From: Flagellimonas taeanensis
Lineage (GTDB): Bacteria; Bacteroidota; Bacteroidia; Flavobacteriales; Flavobacteriaceae
Length of the DNA stretch: 64,000 nucleotides
NCBI RefSeq assembly: GCF_003584105.1
Contig: NZ_QXFO01000011.1
Coordinates: 124,001-188,000 of the forward strand
Reading direction: 5' to 3'
Shown: positions 1 through 8,785 of the stretch, in pieces
Layout: each line of letters starts with the position of its first letter
Position numbering within the stretch: the stretch's first letter is position 1
The notes under the pieces: model-generated
Told to the model about the DNA's origin: nothing
The model's input: the letters and a program-made list of their open reading frames with translations, nothing else
Database searches by the model: none
Translations under genes and position numbers: made by a program

Positions 1-46
1 GTGATTTAAATTAGTTTGAATCGTTATTTATTACACAGTTTGAGAG

Positions 47-74
47 AGGGAATGGGCCAACATTCCCTTTTTTT
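47..74 (+). terminator. Rho-independent terminator
   Basis: Arms AGGGAATG and CATTCCCT are separated by six bases and followed by a run of seven T on the plus strand. It would end a plus-strand transcript that begins left of the window. On the minus strand there is no T tail, so it is unlikely to serve the FecR gene. Confidence 0.75.
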
Positions 75-136
75 GTGTATTTTTTTAAAATACTTACGTC
101 ATAGGCAGAAGGTTTTTTTCAATGTTCATATTTGGT

Positions 137-1282
137 TCAGTTGATTATAATTTCTTTGGTGTTGGCATTGCCTTTGTCATTGATTTCATATCCAAAAGGA
201 GCAATGATCTTTAATGCTTCCAATACGTCTTCGATGCTTTCGACCTTTATGTTGTATCTGGCATTGAAGGCTTTTTCCTCCAATCCAATGTTTTTGTTCA
301 CAATACTTACATTATAGGCCCTTTCCAGTTTTGTGAGGAGTTCTGAAAAAGGAGTGTCCCTGAACACGATCTCGCCATTGATCCAGCTGGTATAGAGCAG
401 GGTGTCCACTTTTTCCACGCTCATGGTTGCCTGTGTCTTGCTCCATGAGCCCTTGTTTCCTGGCTCCAGGAGAGTTTTGTTTTCAGGATCGGATTTATGC
501 GAAAGGCTAACGGAACCTTCTACCAGAACGGTGTTGATAGTGCTCTGTTCTTCATAAGCGGTAACATTGAACTCGGTTCCCAATACTTGGACGGCCATTT
601 CCTCGGAATTGACAATAAAGGGGTGGTCCTTGTTCTTGGACACCTTGAAATAAGCTTCGCCCGTCATGGTCACTTCCCTGTTGCCTTGATGAGGGAATTT
701 TACAGGATACCTGATATGGGTTCCGGAGTTCAATTGTATTTCCGTTCCATCGGACAGTACAAGGGTGAACACCTTACCATAAGGAACATGGAGTTCATTG
801 AAGACTGGATGGTCTACATTTCCAGGGTCATACCTAAGGGTATTCCCTTCCTGTACGGCAACCACTTCCCCAGAAGCCAATACAATGGATTGTTTTTTGC
901 CCTCTTGTATAGTTTTTACCGCATCGCCCGTGTTCAGGGTAATGGTATTGCCAGGAATGGGTTGTTGATCGGAGTGTAGGGACAATTTCAAGGCAAGTCC
1001 CAAGCATACTATGCCTATAAAGACGGCAGCGTATTTAAGGATGGTAGGCATGGGCAGTTTCCTTACTTTTCTGCCCGATAGACGTTCTTGAAGCACCGTC
1101 CAGTCCTCTTCCTCATCCAATGCTTCCATGAACTCCAAGGATTCGTCGACCAGTCCTTCTTCCCATATGTTCCCCAAAAGCTCCTTGTCGGATTCGGATA
1201 GCCCACTTTTGGAGATATCCTCCATATTTCCAGTGGCCTTGATCTTTTGTAAATATGCCTGCAGTTGCTCCTTTTTGGACAT
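137..1282 (-). CDS. FecR-family anti-sigma factor
   Basis: Inner-membrane anti-sigma factor of the FecR type, expected to hold an ECF sigma factor and to receive a signal from a TonB-dependent receptor. The 381 residues show a cytoplasmic N-terminal part of about 80 residues, one membrane helix (about residues 82-103, ILKYAAVFIGIVCLGLAL), a periplasmic FecR domain (about 120-270, with the typical GEAYFKV stretch) and a C-terminal DUF4974 domain (about 305-375) that resembles a secretin/TonB short N-terminal domain. It is divergent from the ECF sigma gene at 1452. The usual Bacteroidota order is sigma then FecR in the same direction, so this head-to-head layout is less common. Any partner receptor would lie left of the window. 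Family assignment is firm; the sigma partner is inferred from position. Confidence 0.9.
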   Translation of the reverse strand: MSKKEQLQAYLQKIKATGNMEDISKSGLSESDKELLGNIWEEGLVDESLEFMEALDEEEDWTVLQERLSGRKVRKLPMPTILKYAAVFIGIVCLGLALKLSLHSDQQPIPGNTITLNTGDAVKTIQEGKKQSIVLASGEVVAVQEGNTLRYDPGNVDHPVFNELHVPYGKVFTLVLSDGTEIQLNSGTHIRYPVKFPHQGNREVTMTGEAYFKVSKNKDHPFIVNSEEMAVQVLGTEFNVTAYEEQSTINTVLVEGSVSLSHKSDPENKTLLEPGNKGSWSKTQATMSVEKVDTLLYTSWINGEIVFRDTPFSELLTKLERAYNVSIVNKNIGLEEKAFNARYNIKVESIEDVLEALKIIAPFGYEINDKGNANTKEIIIN

Positions 1283-1451
1283 GAAAACGGTTTTCTATAT
1301 TTATTAGTTGTCTTTTTTATTGAACAGGGTGACAAAAGAAACTTTTTTTTTAAAAACGTTAATTTTTGATATTCAAGCCACTATTTGTCAAACATTAAAT
1401 TTATATTTCCTTAACTTTAAGTCTCCTAATAACCCCCAAACCCAAAAGCAT

Positions 1452-1970
1452 ATGACCAATAAGGTAGAGGTGTTATTTAAAGATAACTATGCTTTATTAT
1501 GTCTGGTCTCATTCTCCATTGTGAAGGATAGGGATGCTGCAAAGGATATTGTCCAGGACTTTTTTGTTTCTATTTGGAATAAAAAAGAGACATTGACCAT
1601 TACAACATCCTTTGAAGCCTATGCTAGACGATCAGTAAGAAACCTAAGTCTCCTGTATCTTGAAAAAGAGAAAAAAACAAGCAGGTTGGAACACGATTTG
1701 GATTTTGGAAAGGAAGACCCCCCATCCCTATTGGATAAGCCAAAGAAGAACCGTAAGCTCTATGACCTTTTGAACCAAATGCCCGACAAGAGAAAGGAGA
1801 TTTTCATCTCTTTTGTGGTTCAGGGAAAAAGCTACTCGGAAATTGCCGAATCCAATGGTGTTTCCATCAACACGGTGAAGACCCAGATGAAAAGGGCCTA
1901 TGCATTTCTGAGGACCCATAAAAAACAAGATTTCATATCCGTGGTTCTGATATCCTGCTCGTTTTTTTGA
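1452..1970 (+). CDS. ECF RNA polymerase sigma factor (Bacteroidota sigma-70 type)
   Basis: Directs RNA polymerase to a small regulon under control of an anti-sigma factor. From the ATG at 1452 the protein has 172 residues. Region 2 is at the N terminus (FKDNYALLCLVSFSIVKDRD, then DIVQDFFVSIW). A charged linker follows, then region 4 with its helix-turn-helix (GKSYSEIAESNGVSINTVK). An upstream in-frame TTG at 1308 would add 48 residues with no family similarity, so it is rejected. The 169 bases between this gene and the divergent fecR must hold both promoters; TAACTTTA at 1412 is a near match to the -7 box. The likely partner is the adjacent FecR protein. Confidence 0.88.
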   Translation: MTNKVEVLFKDNYALLCLVSFSIVKDRDAAKDIVQDFFVSIWNKKETLTITTSFEAYARRSVRNLSLLYLEKEKKTSRLEHDLDFGKEDPPSLLDKPKKNRKLYDLLNQMPDKRKEIFISFVVQGKSYSEIAESNGVSINTVKTQMKRAYAFLRTHKKQDFISVVLISCSFF

Positions 1971-2058
1971 TTTTACCTCTGTTAAAGGATTCTTATTTTG
2001 CTGACGACCCTCTCGTTGTTATATGGGGATTGATTAGTTTTGCCACAAAATAGATTGT

Positions 2059-3000
2059 ATGCTGGTCTGGGCGCTTTTTATTGCTGCTATATTGGTTTTT
2101 TTGGCTTTGGACCTTGGGGTCTTCAATAGAAATGCACACATCATAAGCGTCAAGGAAGCTTCCATGTGGACGGCCATTTGGATCACCATGTCCTTTATTT
2201 TTTCCGGAGTGGTCTATTGGCTGTATTCCAGCGGCAGTATTGAGAATGCCGACCAGCTCACTCCCACAGGTGCCAGCATGAAGTTCATCACGGGCTACCT
2301 TATAGAACTCTCCTTGAGCATAGACAACATCTTTGTCATCGCCATCATTTTCACTTCGTTCAACATTCCGCAGCGCTATCAGCACAGGGTATTGTTCTGG
2401 GGAATTCTCGGGGCCATCGTGTTCAGGGCGCTGATGATCTTTTTTGGTATTGCCATCATCAAGAAGTTCAGTTTTGCCACCTATCTCTTTGGGGCTTTTT
2501 TATTGATTACCGCCTTTCGAATGCTTTTTTCAAAGGAAGAAGCGTTCAACCCCAAAAAATCCTTCATATATCGGAACCTCAGAAAGGTGATGCCGATAAC
2601 TTCCCACATGCAGGGACAAAAATTCTTTGTGAAGCTGCGACATATCACCGCGGCAACCCCTCTGTTCATGGCGTTGGTGGTGATCGAGTTCACGGACATC
2701 CTGTTTGCGCTGGACAGTGTGCCGGCCATATTGGCCATTACCTCAGATCCTTTTTTGGTGTTCAGTTCCAACATATTTGCCATCTTGGGGCTCAGGTCCA
2801 TGTATTTTTTCCTGGCCCACATGATCAACAGGTTCAGCTACCTCAAGTACAGCTTGGTGGCCATCCTAATTTTCGTTGGGATTAAGCTCATCTTGGCACA
2901 CCATTACACCTTCCCGGAATGGCTCTCCCTTGGGTTCATAGCAGTGGCCTTGGTATTGGGAGTCGTGGTCTCCTTGAGCAGGGATTCCTCCAAAGAGTGA
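2059..3000 (+). CDS. TerC/Alx-family membrane protein
   Basis: Polytopic inner-membrane protein of the TerC family, whose members (E. coli Alx, TerC, Bacillus MeeF/MeeY) are linked to manganese export and tellurite resistance. The 313 residues hold about eight to nine hydrophobic helices. The family's conserved acidic patches are present in the first helices (FLALDLGVFNR), in ELSLSIDNIFVIAIIF (about 90-105) and in VVIEFTDILFALDSVPAILAI (about 210-230), which carry the membrane aspartates and glutamates. Length is normal for the Alx branch. No yybP-ykoY-type manganese riboswitch is recognisable in the 88 bases upstream. The substrate is inferred from the family only. Confidence 0.92.
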   Translation: MLVWALFIAAILVFLALDLGVFNRNAHIISVKEASMWTAIWITMSFIFSGVVYWLYSSGSIENADQLTPTGASMKFITGYLIELSLSIDNIFVIAIIFTSFNIPQRYQHRVLFWGILGAIVFRALMIFFGIAIIKKFSFATYLFGAFLLITAFRMLFSKEEAFNPKKSFIYRNLRKVMPITSHMQGQKFFVKLRHITAATPLFMALVVIEFTDILFALDSVPAILAITSDPFLVFSSNIFAILGLRSMYFFLAHMINRFSYLKYSLVAILIFVGIKLILAHHYTFPEWLSLGFIAVALVLGVVVSLSRDSSKE

Positions 3001-3108
3001 ACCAACACAGGAGCGCCAATGAGTGGAAAAGCTCCGTTGGTATGTTCCTTTTGACTAACTTTCAGCTACTGACCAATGCTTTTTTGTTGGACCAAACACA
3101 ATATAGGT

Positions 3109-3609
3109 ATGGAGTTGATGGACTTTCTTTCAGGGATAGGTGGTTTTTTGATCGCAGCGATCACCATCTACCTCACCGTTCGGCATTTTATGACCTCGAA
3201 GACCATTTCTTACATTGAACGGATGAACACTGGTGAAATGGCCCAGATCAGGGCCGAAATAGACCAATGGATGTCCTCTGACAAAACCGATGTGGAAAAA
3301 TGCGAGCTTGCCGAGAGGGACAAGGAACTTTCGGCCAAGCTGATGATGTGGATCAATATTTTTACGGAAATAGGGATTTCGTACAAGCAGCGCATCATCC
3401 GAAGAAAACTGACCCGTGAACTTTTCTATCCCATGGTGCCCAACTACTGGCGGGACCTGTTGTTCTATATCAACCACAAGCGGGGCAAGGGCCATGCCAT
3501 TGGCTACTATTTTGAATACCTGGCCCACGAGGTCCGGAAAATGGAGGGAAAGAACAGATCTAATCTTTTTAAAAGGTATGCTTACATGAAAGGGAAGGAT
3601 CAACAGTGA
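3109..3609 (+). CDS. Single-helix membrane protein, DUF4760-like
   Basis: Hypothetical protein of 166 residues from the ATG at 3109. It has one N-terminal membrane helix (about residues 5-25, LSGIGGFLIAAITIYLTV) followed by a cytoplasmic, charged, mainly helical domain with aromatic-rich motifs (FYPMVPNYWRDLLFYI, then a histidine-rich GHAIGYYFEYLAHEV). The layout resembles DUF4760 proteins, but I cannot confirm the family. A longer start at 3076 adds an unlikely Cys/Trp-rich tail and is rejected. It follows terC by about 110 bases and may be read through from it. Confidence 0.7.
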   Translation: MELMDFLSGIGGFLIAAITIYLTVRHFMTSKTISYIERMNTGEMAQIRAEIDQWMSSDKTDVEKCELAERDKELSAKLMMWINIFTEIGISYKQRIIRRKLTRELFYPMVPNYWRDLLFYINHKRGKGHAIGYYFEYLAHEVRKMEGKNRSNLFKRYAYMKGKDQQ

Positions 3610-3648
3610 TGAAGCTGATCCTTAGAGTGTTAATTTAATGTAAGGTAA

Positions 3649-3682
3649 TTGTAAATTTATTTCCACAATGGTGCTATTTTTG
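3649..3682 (+). promoter_or_regulatory. Bacteroidota-type promoter (-33/-7)
   Basis: TTG at 3649-3651, 23 bases, then TATTTTTG at 3675-3682. This fits the Bacteroidota consensus TTG and TAnnTTTG. A transcript from here would start just before the small reading frame at 3697 and could also serve the amidohydrolase gene at 4128. Confidence 0.5.
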
Positions 3683-3696
3683 CATAAAAAGAAAGC

Positions 3697-4011
3697 TTGG
3701 AAATTCACTGGAAATCTTTTGGCAAGAACCCCGTACAGCGGATACACTTGGAATATGCCGTTCAATTGCAGGTAAGGATGGCCCTCATCAAAGAGGCCGA
3801 GCATTTGATGGACTATCTTTCCTTGGTCATTGTTGAGGTATGCGCGGACAAAGGGACTATGACCATCGGCAAGGATACCCCGGAGCCTTTATACTCCATG
3901 CTCGCCAGGAATTTTGATTCATCTGGTTCTTTTATGACAGACCATCTTCAAGAAGATAATGCTCTTACGGCATACTTCCATGCTTCGGCCCCACTTTCGA
4001 CATCTTTTTAA
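3697..4011 (+). CDS. Hypothetical protein (small, uncertain)
   Basis: A 104-codon reading frame opening with TTG at 3697, a few bases after a good -7 box. No family is recognised. The product is soluble and has no signal peptide; the first half looks helical (EYAVQLQVRMALIKEAEHLM). Support comes from codon use like that of its neighbours, the upstream promoter and the lack of any better frame in the 500 bases between 3610 and 4127. An untranslated leader or a decayed gene are the alternatives. Confidence 0.4.
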   Translation: MEIHWKSFGKNPVQRIHLEYAVQLQVRMALIKEAEHLMDYLSLVIVEVCADKGTMTIGKDTPEPLYSMLARNFDSSGSFMTDHLQEDNALTAYFHASAPLSTSF

Positions 4012-4127
4012 TTATTTTTATGGGTCCGTGAAACCGCAGACATACTTAAAAATGCTTTTTTTGTAACCTATTGAAAAGATGGTTGTCCCATATCTTTTGG
4101 GTATCCCCAATCGAAATACGTCAAACA

Positions 4128-5567
4128 ATGTCCAAAAATAGGCAATTTTGGAAGGTTCTTGTACTCGCAATGCTCTTGATGGGCTGTAAACCTTCCAACA
4201 AAAAGGAGTTGGCCATTTCCGAACCGGAAAAGATTTTTTTGGCCAAAAATGAGGTTCCAGACTACATCAAATACCAAGGAGGTACTATTGTGCTTGTCAA
4301 TGCCACGATTATTGATGGTACAGGCAACCCGATTCAAAAAGAGGGGACCATTATTGTTGAAAATGGATTGTTTAAATCAGTAGGAACAGCTTCAGAAATT
4401 GAGATTCCCGAAAAAAGTACCTTGATCGACCTTAAGGGGAAGACATTGGTTCCTGGCATTGTGGGTATGCACAACCATTTGCATGTTCCTGGGTTTCCAA
4501 TGGTGGCCGAAGTGGCCGCAATGCTATACTTGGCCTCAGGAGTTACTACCATACAGACCTGCGGGGCTGTTTCTTCCCAAGCGGAAATAGATTTATCGGC
4601 CCAAATAGCCAATGGGGAACAAATAGGCCCCGAAATTATTCCAAGTGCACCTTTTATAACAGGTGAGGGGGGCAATCCCAATATGATAATCCCTAGAAAT
4701 GAGACGCATTTGAGGGATACGCTGCAGCATTGGATAAAAAAAGGGGTCAAATGGTTCAAGGTATATCGCAATACAAGACCGGACGATTTAAAGATCATTG
4801 TTGACGAAGCGCATAAAAATGACGCTAAGGTTAGGGGGCATCTATGCGCTACCACATTTGAAGAGGCCACCAAGCTGGGAATTGATGGGATTGAGCACGG
4901 ACTGAACAGCTTGAGCGATTTCAGGACCGGCAAAGAATCCGGTATCTGTAACGGTGGTAGGGAGTATATGGATGAAATGCGCATTGATGGCCCCGAGATC
5001 AGGAAGTTGCAACAACTGATGATCGACAATAAGGTGTTCTTGACCTCGACACTCTCTATTTATGAAGCCAGTGTACCAAACAGGGCCTATGCCGATTCAA
5101 GGGCCATTGAAGTGATGTCTCCCCATTTAAAAAAACAGTATGAAGAGCGGAGGCAGATTCTTGATGGCCAATCAGATGATTCCACAAGAAACGAGCGGTT
5201 GAAACGCATCATGGAATTTGAGTACCAATACCAGAAAATGGGAGGTCTCTTGTGCAGTGGCGTGGATGCGGGCAGACACGTACTTCCCGGCTTTGGCGAC
5301 CAAAGGAATTTTGAACTGCTCCGGGAAGCGGGCTTTACTGCTGAAGAAGCAGTTCAGATCATGACCGGAAATGGGGCCACTGCATTGGAAAGACCCGATA
5401 TTGGTACCATACAGGAAGGTAAAAGGGCAGATTTTATAATCCTTGATGGAAACCTGGAAGAAGATGCAACCGTGATCAACAAAGTTGAAACAGTATTCAA
5501 AATGGGTATAGGGTATGCTCCAGAGTACATATTGAACGACCTAAAAGGGCGCTTTGGGTTGGATTGA
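4128..5567 (+). CDS. Secreted lipoprotein amidohydrolase (metal-dependent hydrolase)
   Basis: Metal-dependent hydrolase of the amidohydrolase superfamily (imidazolonepropionase/prolidase-like branch), predicted to be a lipoprotein acting in the periplasm or on the cell surface. From the ATG at 4128 the protein has 479 residues. The signal peptide ends in a lipobox (LAMLLMGC). The metal site is visible in order: HNHLH after strand 1, a lysine in VKWFKVYRN, histidines in VRGHLCA and GIEHGLN, and the aspartate in SGVDAGRH. The C-terminal segment (GTIQEGKRADFIILDGN) rebuilds the small beta domain. The start at 4071 would bury the signal peptide and is rejected. Substrate is unknown. The serine hydrolase gene that follows is also exported. 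Confidence 0.9.
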   Translation: MSKNRQFWKVLVLAMLLMGCKPSNKKELAISEPEKIFLAKNEVPDYIKYQGGTIVLVNATIIDGTGNPIQKEGTIIVENGLFKSVGTASEIEIPEKSTLIDLKGKTLVPGIVGMHNHLHVPGFPMVAEVAAMLYLASGVTTIQTCGAVSSQAEIDLSAQIANGEQIGPEIIPSAPFITGEGGNPNMIIPRNETHLRDTLQHWIKKGVKWFKVYRNTRPDDLKIIVDEAHKNDAKVRGHLCATTFEEATKLGIDGIEHGLNSLSDFRTGKESGICNGGREYMDEMRIDGPEIRKLQQLMIDNKVFLTSTLSIYEASVPNRAYADSRAIEVMSPHLKKQYEERRQILDGQSDDSTRNERLKRIMEFEYQYQKMGGLLCSGVDAGRHVLPGFGDQRNFELLREAGFTAEEAVQIMTGNGATALERPDIGTIQEGKRADFIILDGNLEEDATVINKVETVFKMGIGYAPEYILNDLKGRFGLD

Positions 5568-5694
5568 AAACCGTATAAAAATCCTGTAGGTGATCCAAAC
5601 ATTATTTCTGAACATGTTGTAACCTTTTGTCCGTTCCAGTTTGTCCAATGGATGTGAATTCAAAAAAAACATTCAATAAGATAAACTTTAAAAC

Positions 5695-6807
5695 ATGAGA
5701 CAAATAAAAAAGGTTTTGGGAATCACTTTGCTATCTTTTGCAACCCTTGTGCCAATGGCGGGCTTTTCCCAAGACAAAACCGTGGAAACTCCTGATGGAA
5801 AAACCATTACCCAGGAAGTATTGAACCGTGGGATAGAAAACATTATAAGAGAAAAGAACATACCTGGAATCTCCATCGCTATCATCAACCAGAACAAATT
5901 GGCATACCATAACGTTTTTGGAGTGGTCAACTCCGAAACAAAGGAATTGGTCACCGAGCAGAGCATTTTTGAGGGAGCCTCCCTTTCCAAACCCATTTTC
6001 GCCTATTTTGCACTGAAAATGGTGGATAACGGGGTGTTGGACTTGGACAGGCCGCTTTACGAATACCTGCCACATCCCGGAATAGCACCCGAAAGCCAAG
6101 AAGAATATAAGTTGATCACCGCCCGCATGGTATTGGCACACCAAACAGGATTTCCCAACCATGCCAATGGAAAGCCCGTACAATTGGCCTTTACCCCAGG
6201 AACCGATTTCATGTATTCTGGGGAAGCCTATCAATATTTGGCCGCTATTATAGGAATGTTGAATGGTGTTGGTATGGGAAAAGACATGAACGATCTCTTT
6301 CAAAAAGAAGTGACCGAACCCCTCCAAATGGAACACACCACCTTTGTATGGGACGATTACCTTGAAAAGCACAAGGTGTATGGGCATGATACGGAGTTGA
6401 ACCCTACTACCAACAAACCTATTGTGGGCCGTTGGAGCGGAAAAACCTTCAATGCCTTTTCCAGCATCCACAGTGAAGCATCTGAATACGCAAAATTTAT
6501 CATCGCCATGCTCAAGCGCGAAGGGCTTTCAACATCCTCTTTTGATGCCATGTTGAAGGAAGAGACCCGTTTTTCGGAAGACAACCCACTCAAAAAAGAA
6601 ATTGGCCAGACCGGATGGGGCCTTGGTTTTGCCCAAAAGAAAAGACCCAACGGCAACATACACATGCACACAGGGAACAATCATGATTTTCAGGCCTATG
6701 CCATGTTCATCCCAGAGAAGGAATACGGATTGGTGGTTTTTACCAATTGTAACAAAATGCCCATTTTTTTGGAGGAGATTTCAAAGATATTGGGAGAACA
6801 GTTTTAA
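5695..6807 (+). CDS. Exported serine hydrolase, beta-lactamase class C family
   Basis: Serine hydrolase with the penicillin-binding-protein / class C beta-lactamase fold. The signal peptide covers about residues 1-25 (MRQIKKVLGITLLSFATLVP, cleavage near GFSQ). The catalytic SxxK motif is SLSK in EGASLSKPIFAYFAL (about residue 100), the YxN-like motif is YSG in MYSGEAYQYLA, and the KTG-like motif is HTG in HMHTGNNHDF. The third residue of the second motif is Gly rather than Asn. Such proteins are usually esterases or D-aminopeptidases rather than antibiotic hydrolases; the substrate cannot be told. It stands 127 bases after the amidohydrolase. Confidence 0.88.
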   Translation: MRQIKKVLGITLLSFATLVPMAGFSQDKTVETPDGKTITQEVLNRGIENIIREKNIPGISIAIINQNKLAYHNVFGVVNSETKELVTEQSIFEGASLSKPIFAYFALKMVDNGVLDLDRPLYEYLPHPGIAPESQEEYKLITARMVLAHQTGFPNHANGKPVQLAFTPGTDFMYSGEAYQYLAAIIGMLNGVGMGKDMNDLFQKEVTEPLQMEHTTFVWDDYLEKHKVYGHDTELNPTTNKPIVGRWSGKTFNAFSSIHSEASEYAKFIIAMLKREGLSTSSFDAMLKEETRFSEDNPLKKEIGQTGWGLGFAQKKRPNGNIHMHTGNNHDFQAYAMFIPEKEYGLVVFTNCNKMPIFLEEISKILGEQF

Positions 6808-6842
6808 ACGTAACTTGCTGATAATAGATAAATAACAATAGA

Positions 6843-7175
6843 ATGGAAAACCTACAAGACGCCCTTGGGGCATTGTTTCTGGTACTCGGGCTGGTAGCGG
6901 TCATCTTCATCATCGCCAGATACACCTACCTTTTGAAAAAGACCATGATTGAAAAAGGAATGCAGCCTTCCGGTTCTGGCAAAAGGATGCAGTATGTGGA
7001 TATCGGGTGCATTGTACTCGGGTTGGGGATTGGACTGCTGGTATCGTCCATTTTTACTACCATGGATCTTTCCGAAGATACCACGGACCTATTCATCTGG
7101 GGGACCATATTGATTTTTGGTGCACTGGGACTGCTCACGGCACATTGGTTGAGAAAAAAAGAAGGTGGGCGATAG
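6843..7175 (+). CDS. Small membrane protein, DUF6249-like
   Basis: Protein of 110 residues with three membrane helices (about 8-27, 51-70 and 82-100) and a short basic loop (KKTMIEKGMQPSGSGKRM) between the first two. This matches the layout of DUF6249 proteins, which often sit beside ECF sigma genes; the assignment is by pattern only. Its stop overlaps the GTG start of the sigma gene by 11 bases, so the genes are translationally coupled. It may sense or anchor something for the sigma/anti-sigma pair. Confidence 0.75.
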   Translation: MENLQDALGALFLVLGLVAVIFIIARYTYLLKKTMIEKGMQPSGSGKRMQYVDIGCIVLGLGIGLLVSSIFTTMDLSEDTTDLFIWGTILIFGALGLLTAHWLRKKEGGR

Positions 7176-7734
7176 AAACTCCAAAGACATTGCGCTGATA
7201 AGCAGTAGTTTGAAAGGGGATATGCAGGCTTTTCGGGAGTTGGTGGACGCCCATAAGGACGCCTCGCTCACCCTTGCCTGTTCCATTTTGAAGGATTCCA
7301 TGATCGCGGAGGATGCTGTGCAGGCCACTTTCATAAAAGTGTATCAAAAGCTGCACACCTTTGGAAATAAATCTAAGTTTTCGACATGGCTGTACCGTAT
7401 TGTGGTCAATACCTCATACAACGTGCTGAAACAGCAAAGAAAATTTGAGGACCTTAATGTAATAAGGGAAACACAGGAAATCACAGATTTTGGGAGCGGC
7501 GAATCCAAAGAACAGGACCAAAAAGAATATATTTATCGGGCCTTGAATGCCCTAAAGCCCGATGAAGCACTAGTACTGAGACTGTTCTATCTGTATGGAC
7601 ATAAGATCACGGAAATCCAGGAGATCACGGGGTTTGGCAAATCCAAGGTAAAGGTGGCCCTGCACCGGGGCCGCAACAATATGGAACAGGAGCTGAAAAA
7701 ATTATTGGGCAACGAAATATACGAACTGCTATGA
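7165..7734 (+). CDS. ECF RNA polymerase sigma factor
   Basis: SigE/RpoE-like sigma factor of 189 residues. Region 2 is clear (AFRELVDAHKDASLTLACSI, EDAVQATFIKVYQKL, FSTWLYRIVVNTSYNVLKQ), and region 4 carries the helix-turn-helix (GHKITEIQEITGFGKSKVKV). The start is GTG at 7165, inside the end of the preceding membrane-protein gene. The stop overlaps the next start (ATGA), so all three genes form one operon. It is the second ECF sigma in the window and is more similar to the general RpoE branch than the FecR-linked one at 1452. Confidence 0.9.
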   Translation: MGDRNSKDIALISSSLKGDMQAFRELVDAHKDASLTLACSILKDSMIAEDAVQATFIKVYQKLHTFGNKSKFSTWLYRIVVNTSYNVLKQQRKFEDLNVIRETQEITDFGSGESKEQDQKEYIYRALNALKPDEALVLRLFYLYGHKITEIQEITGFGKSKVKVALHRGRNNMEQELKKLLGNEIYELL

Positions 7735-8069
7735 ACGAAGACCAAATAAAAAAGATTATCCAAAAAAGCGAACTTAAGACCACTGCGGATTTTACGGAAA
7801 TGCTTATGCTGGAATTGCAAAGTGAAGCCGCAAAAGACACCAAAAAGATGGATGCCATCCAACCGAGATTCTATTTCGTGGCTTCAATCGCCCTCTTATT
7901 CGGTATTGGGGCAGTATTGTTTTTTGTGGGAGCACCTTCATTTTCATTGATCGATCTAAAAATCAATCTGCCCAAAACCCCTGTGTTTGTGGGAGTGCTG
8001 TTTTTGGTCCTGTATGGGGCGAACAGGGTTTTGGAGCTTTGCTCCGCGCAAAGAAGCTATGGGGAATAG
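7731..8069 (+). CDS. Probable anti-sigma factor, small membrane protein
   Basis: Protein of 112 residues starting in the ATGA overlap with the sigma gene. A soluble N-terminal part of about 45 residues (MNEDQIKKIIQKSELKTTAD) would face the cytoplasm. Two membrane helices follow (about 48-66 and 84-100). No zinc-binding HxxxCxxC motif is seen, so this is not a ZAS-type anti-sigma factor. The role is inferred from the coupled position and the short cytosolic head joined to membrane helices. Confidence 0.7.
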   Translation: MNEDQIKKIIQKSELKTTADFTEMLMLELQSEAAKDTKKMDAIQPRFYFVASIALLFGIGAVLFFVGAPSFSLIDLKINLPKTPVFVGVLFLVLYGANRVLELCSAQRSYGE

Positions 8070-8141
8070 TGGACACTTAATGGGTTTAGTCGCCCGGCCT
8101 GGAAATGTATGGGGTTTGCTGTTCTGCCTAGAGTTCCTACC

Positions 8142-8600
8142 CTACTTTTCCGCAAGTTCCTTGAGTTTGTCCAAGGCCTTGGGCCAAGTCGTATTAAAAT
8201 ATTCAAGGTAGTCCTCTGTCACATCGATTTCCACTGAGACCGTTGTGACCCCGTTTTGCTCACGGAAGGAATAATTTTCAAGACTGCCAGCCCATTTTTT
8301 CACCTGGGGACCTTCGGTGATTTCTTGGTCACCGTCCAAAATCCCGTAATGGTGAATGGAAACAAACTGGGATGGAACATTGTCCGCGATTTCTGAGACC
8401 ATGCCGCCCTTTTTCCCATTTTCATCCGTTCCTACAAAGTAAATTTTTGACCCCTTTTTCCAGCTTCCCTCGTAGGTGGAGGTGGGATTGAACTCAGAGG
8501 TCCATTGCTCGTAGGTTTCGATGTGGTCCAAACCGAGCATGGTATTGTAAACCTTCTCGGCAGATGCGTTGATATCCTTTTTGAACTGTAGTTTTTTCAT
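8142..8600 (-). CDS. SRPBCC-family ligand-binding protein
   Basis: Protein of 152 residues with the SRPBCC/START helix-grip fold. It has the opening strand and helix of the family (LQFKKDINASAEKVYNTML), a central beta sheet and the long C-terminal helix (DYLEYFNTTWPKALDKLKEL). It is close to AHSA1/polyketide-cyclase-like proteins. No catalytic residues can be named; such proteins bind hydrophobic ligands. It is convergent with the sigma operon and lies next to the solitary gene cassette. Confidence 0.85.
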   Translation of the reverse strand: MKKLQFKKDINASAEKVYNTMLGLDHIETYEQWTSEFNPTSTYEGSWKKGSKIYFVGTDENGKKGGMVSEIADNVPSQFVSIHHYGILDGDQEITEGPQVKKWAGSLENYSFREQNGVTTVSVEIDVTEDYLEYFNTTWPKALDKLKELAEK

Positions 8601-8662
8601 GGTTTGTTTGGGTTGAAAATTATGTTTTGGTCGTTGTGGGAATTGTTCTTTTGCAAAAGATA

Positions 8663-8767
8663 CAACGGTTTCGTATAACTGTCAATTACGAGTTAATTTT
8701 CGTTAGCAATTACGAGTGGATTCGGGCGTAGTTGAATCCGCCGTAATCGCGGTTATACATTGTTGGC
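8663..8767 (-). repeat. attC-like recombination site (solitary cassette)
   Basis: On the plus strand CAAC (8663) and GTTGGC (8762-8767) bracket a stem formed by GTATAACTGTCAATTACG (8673-8690) and CGTAATCGCGGTTATAC (8742-8758). The arms pair in 16 of 17 columns with one extrahelical C and two G-T wobbles. The loop of about 50 bases contains a further inverted repeat. Extrahelical bases and pairing on the bottom strand (plus strand here) are features of attC sites. Confidence 0.6.
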
Positions 8768-8785
8768 AACAGTATTTTCATTCAA

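Noticed and set aside
497..979. 160-codon plus-strand frame opposite fecR
   Set aside because: It is a mirror of the fecR coding sequence; composition is implausible and fecR itself has full family domains.
1971..2058. Possible yybP-ykoY manganese riboswitch before terC
   Set aside because: The 88-base gap shows neither the conserved loops nor a terminator/antiterminator pair.
2919..3218. 99-codon frame overlapping terC end and the next gene
   Set aside because: It overlaps two better-supported genes in another frame and shows no domain.
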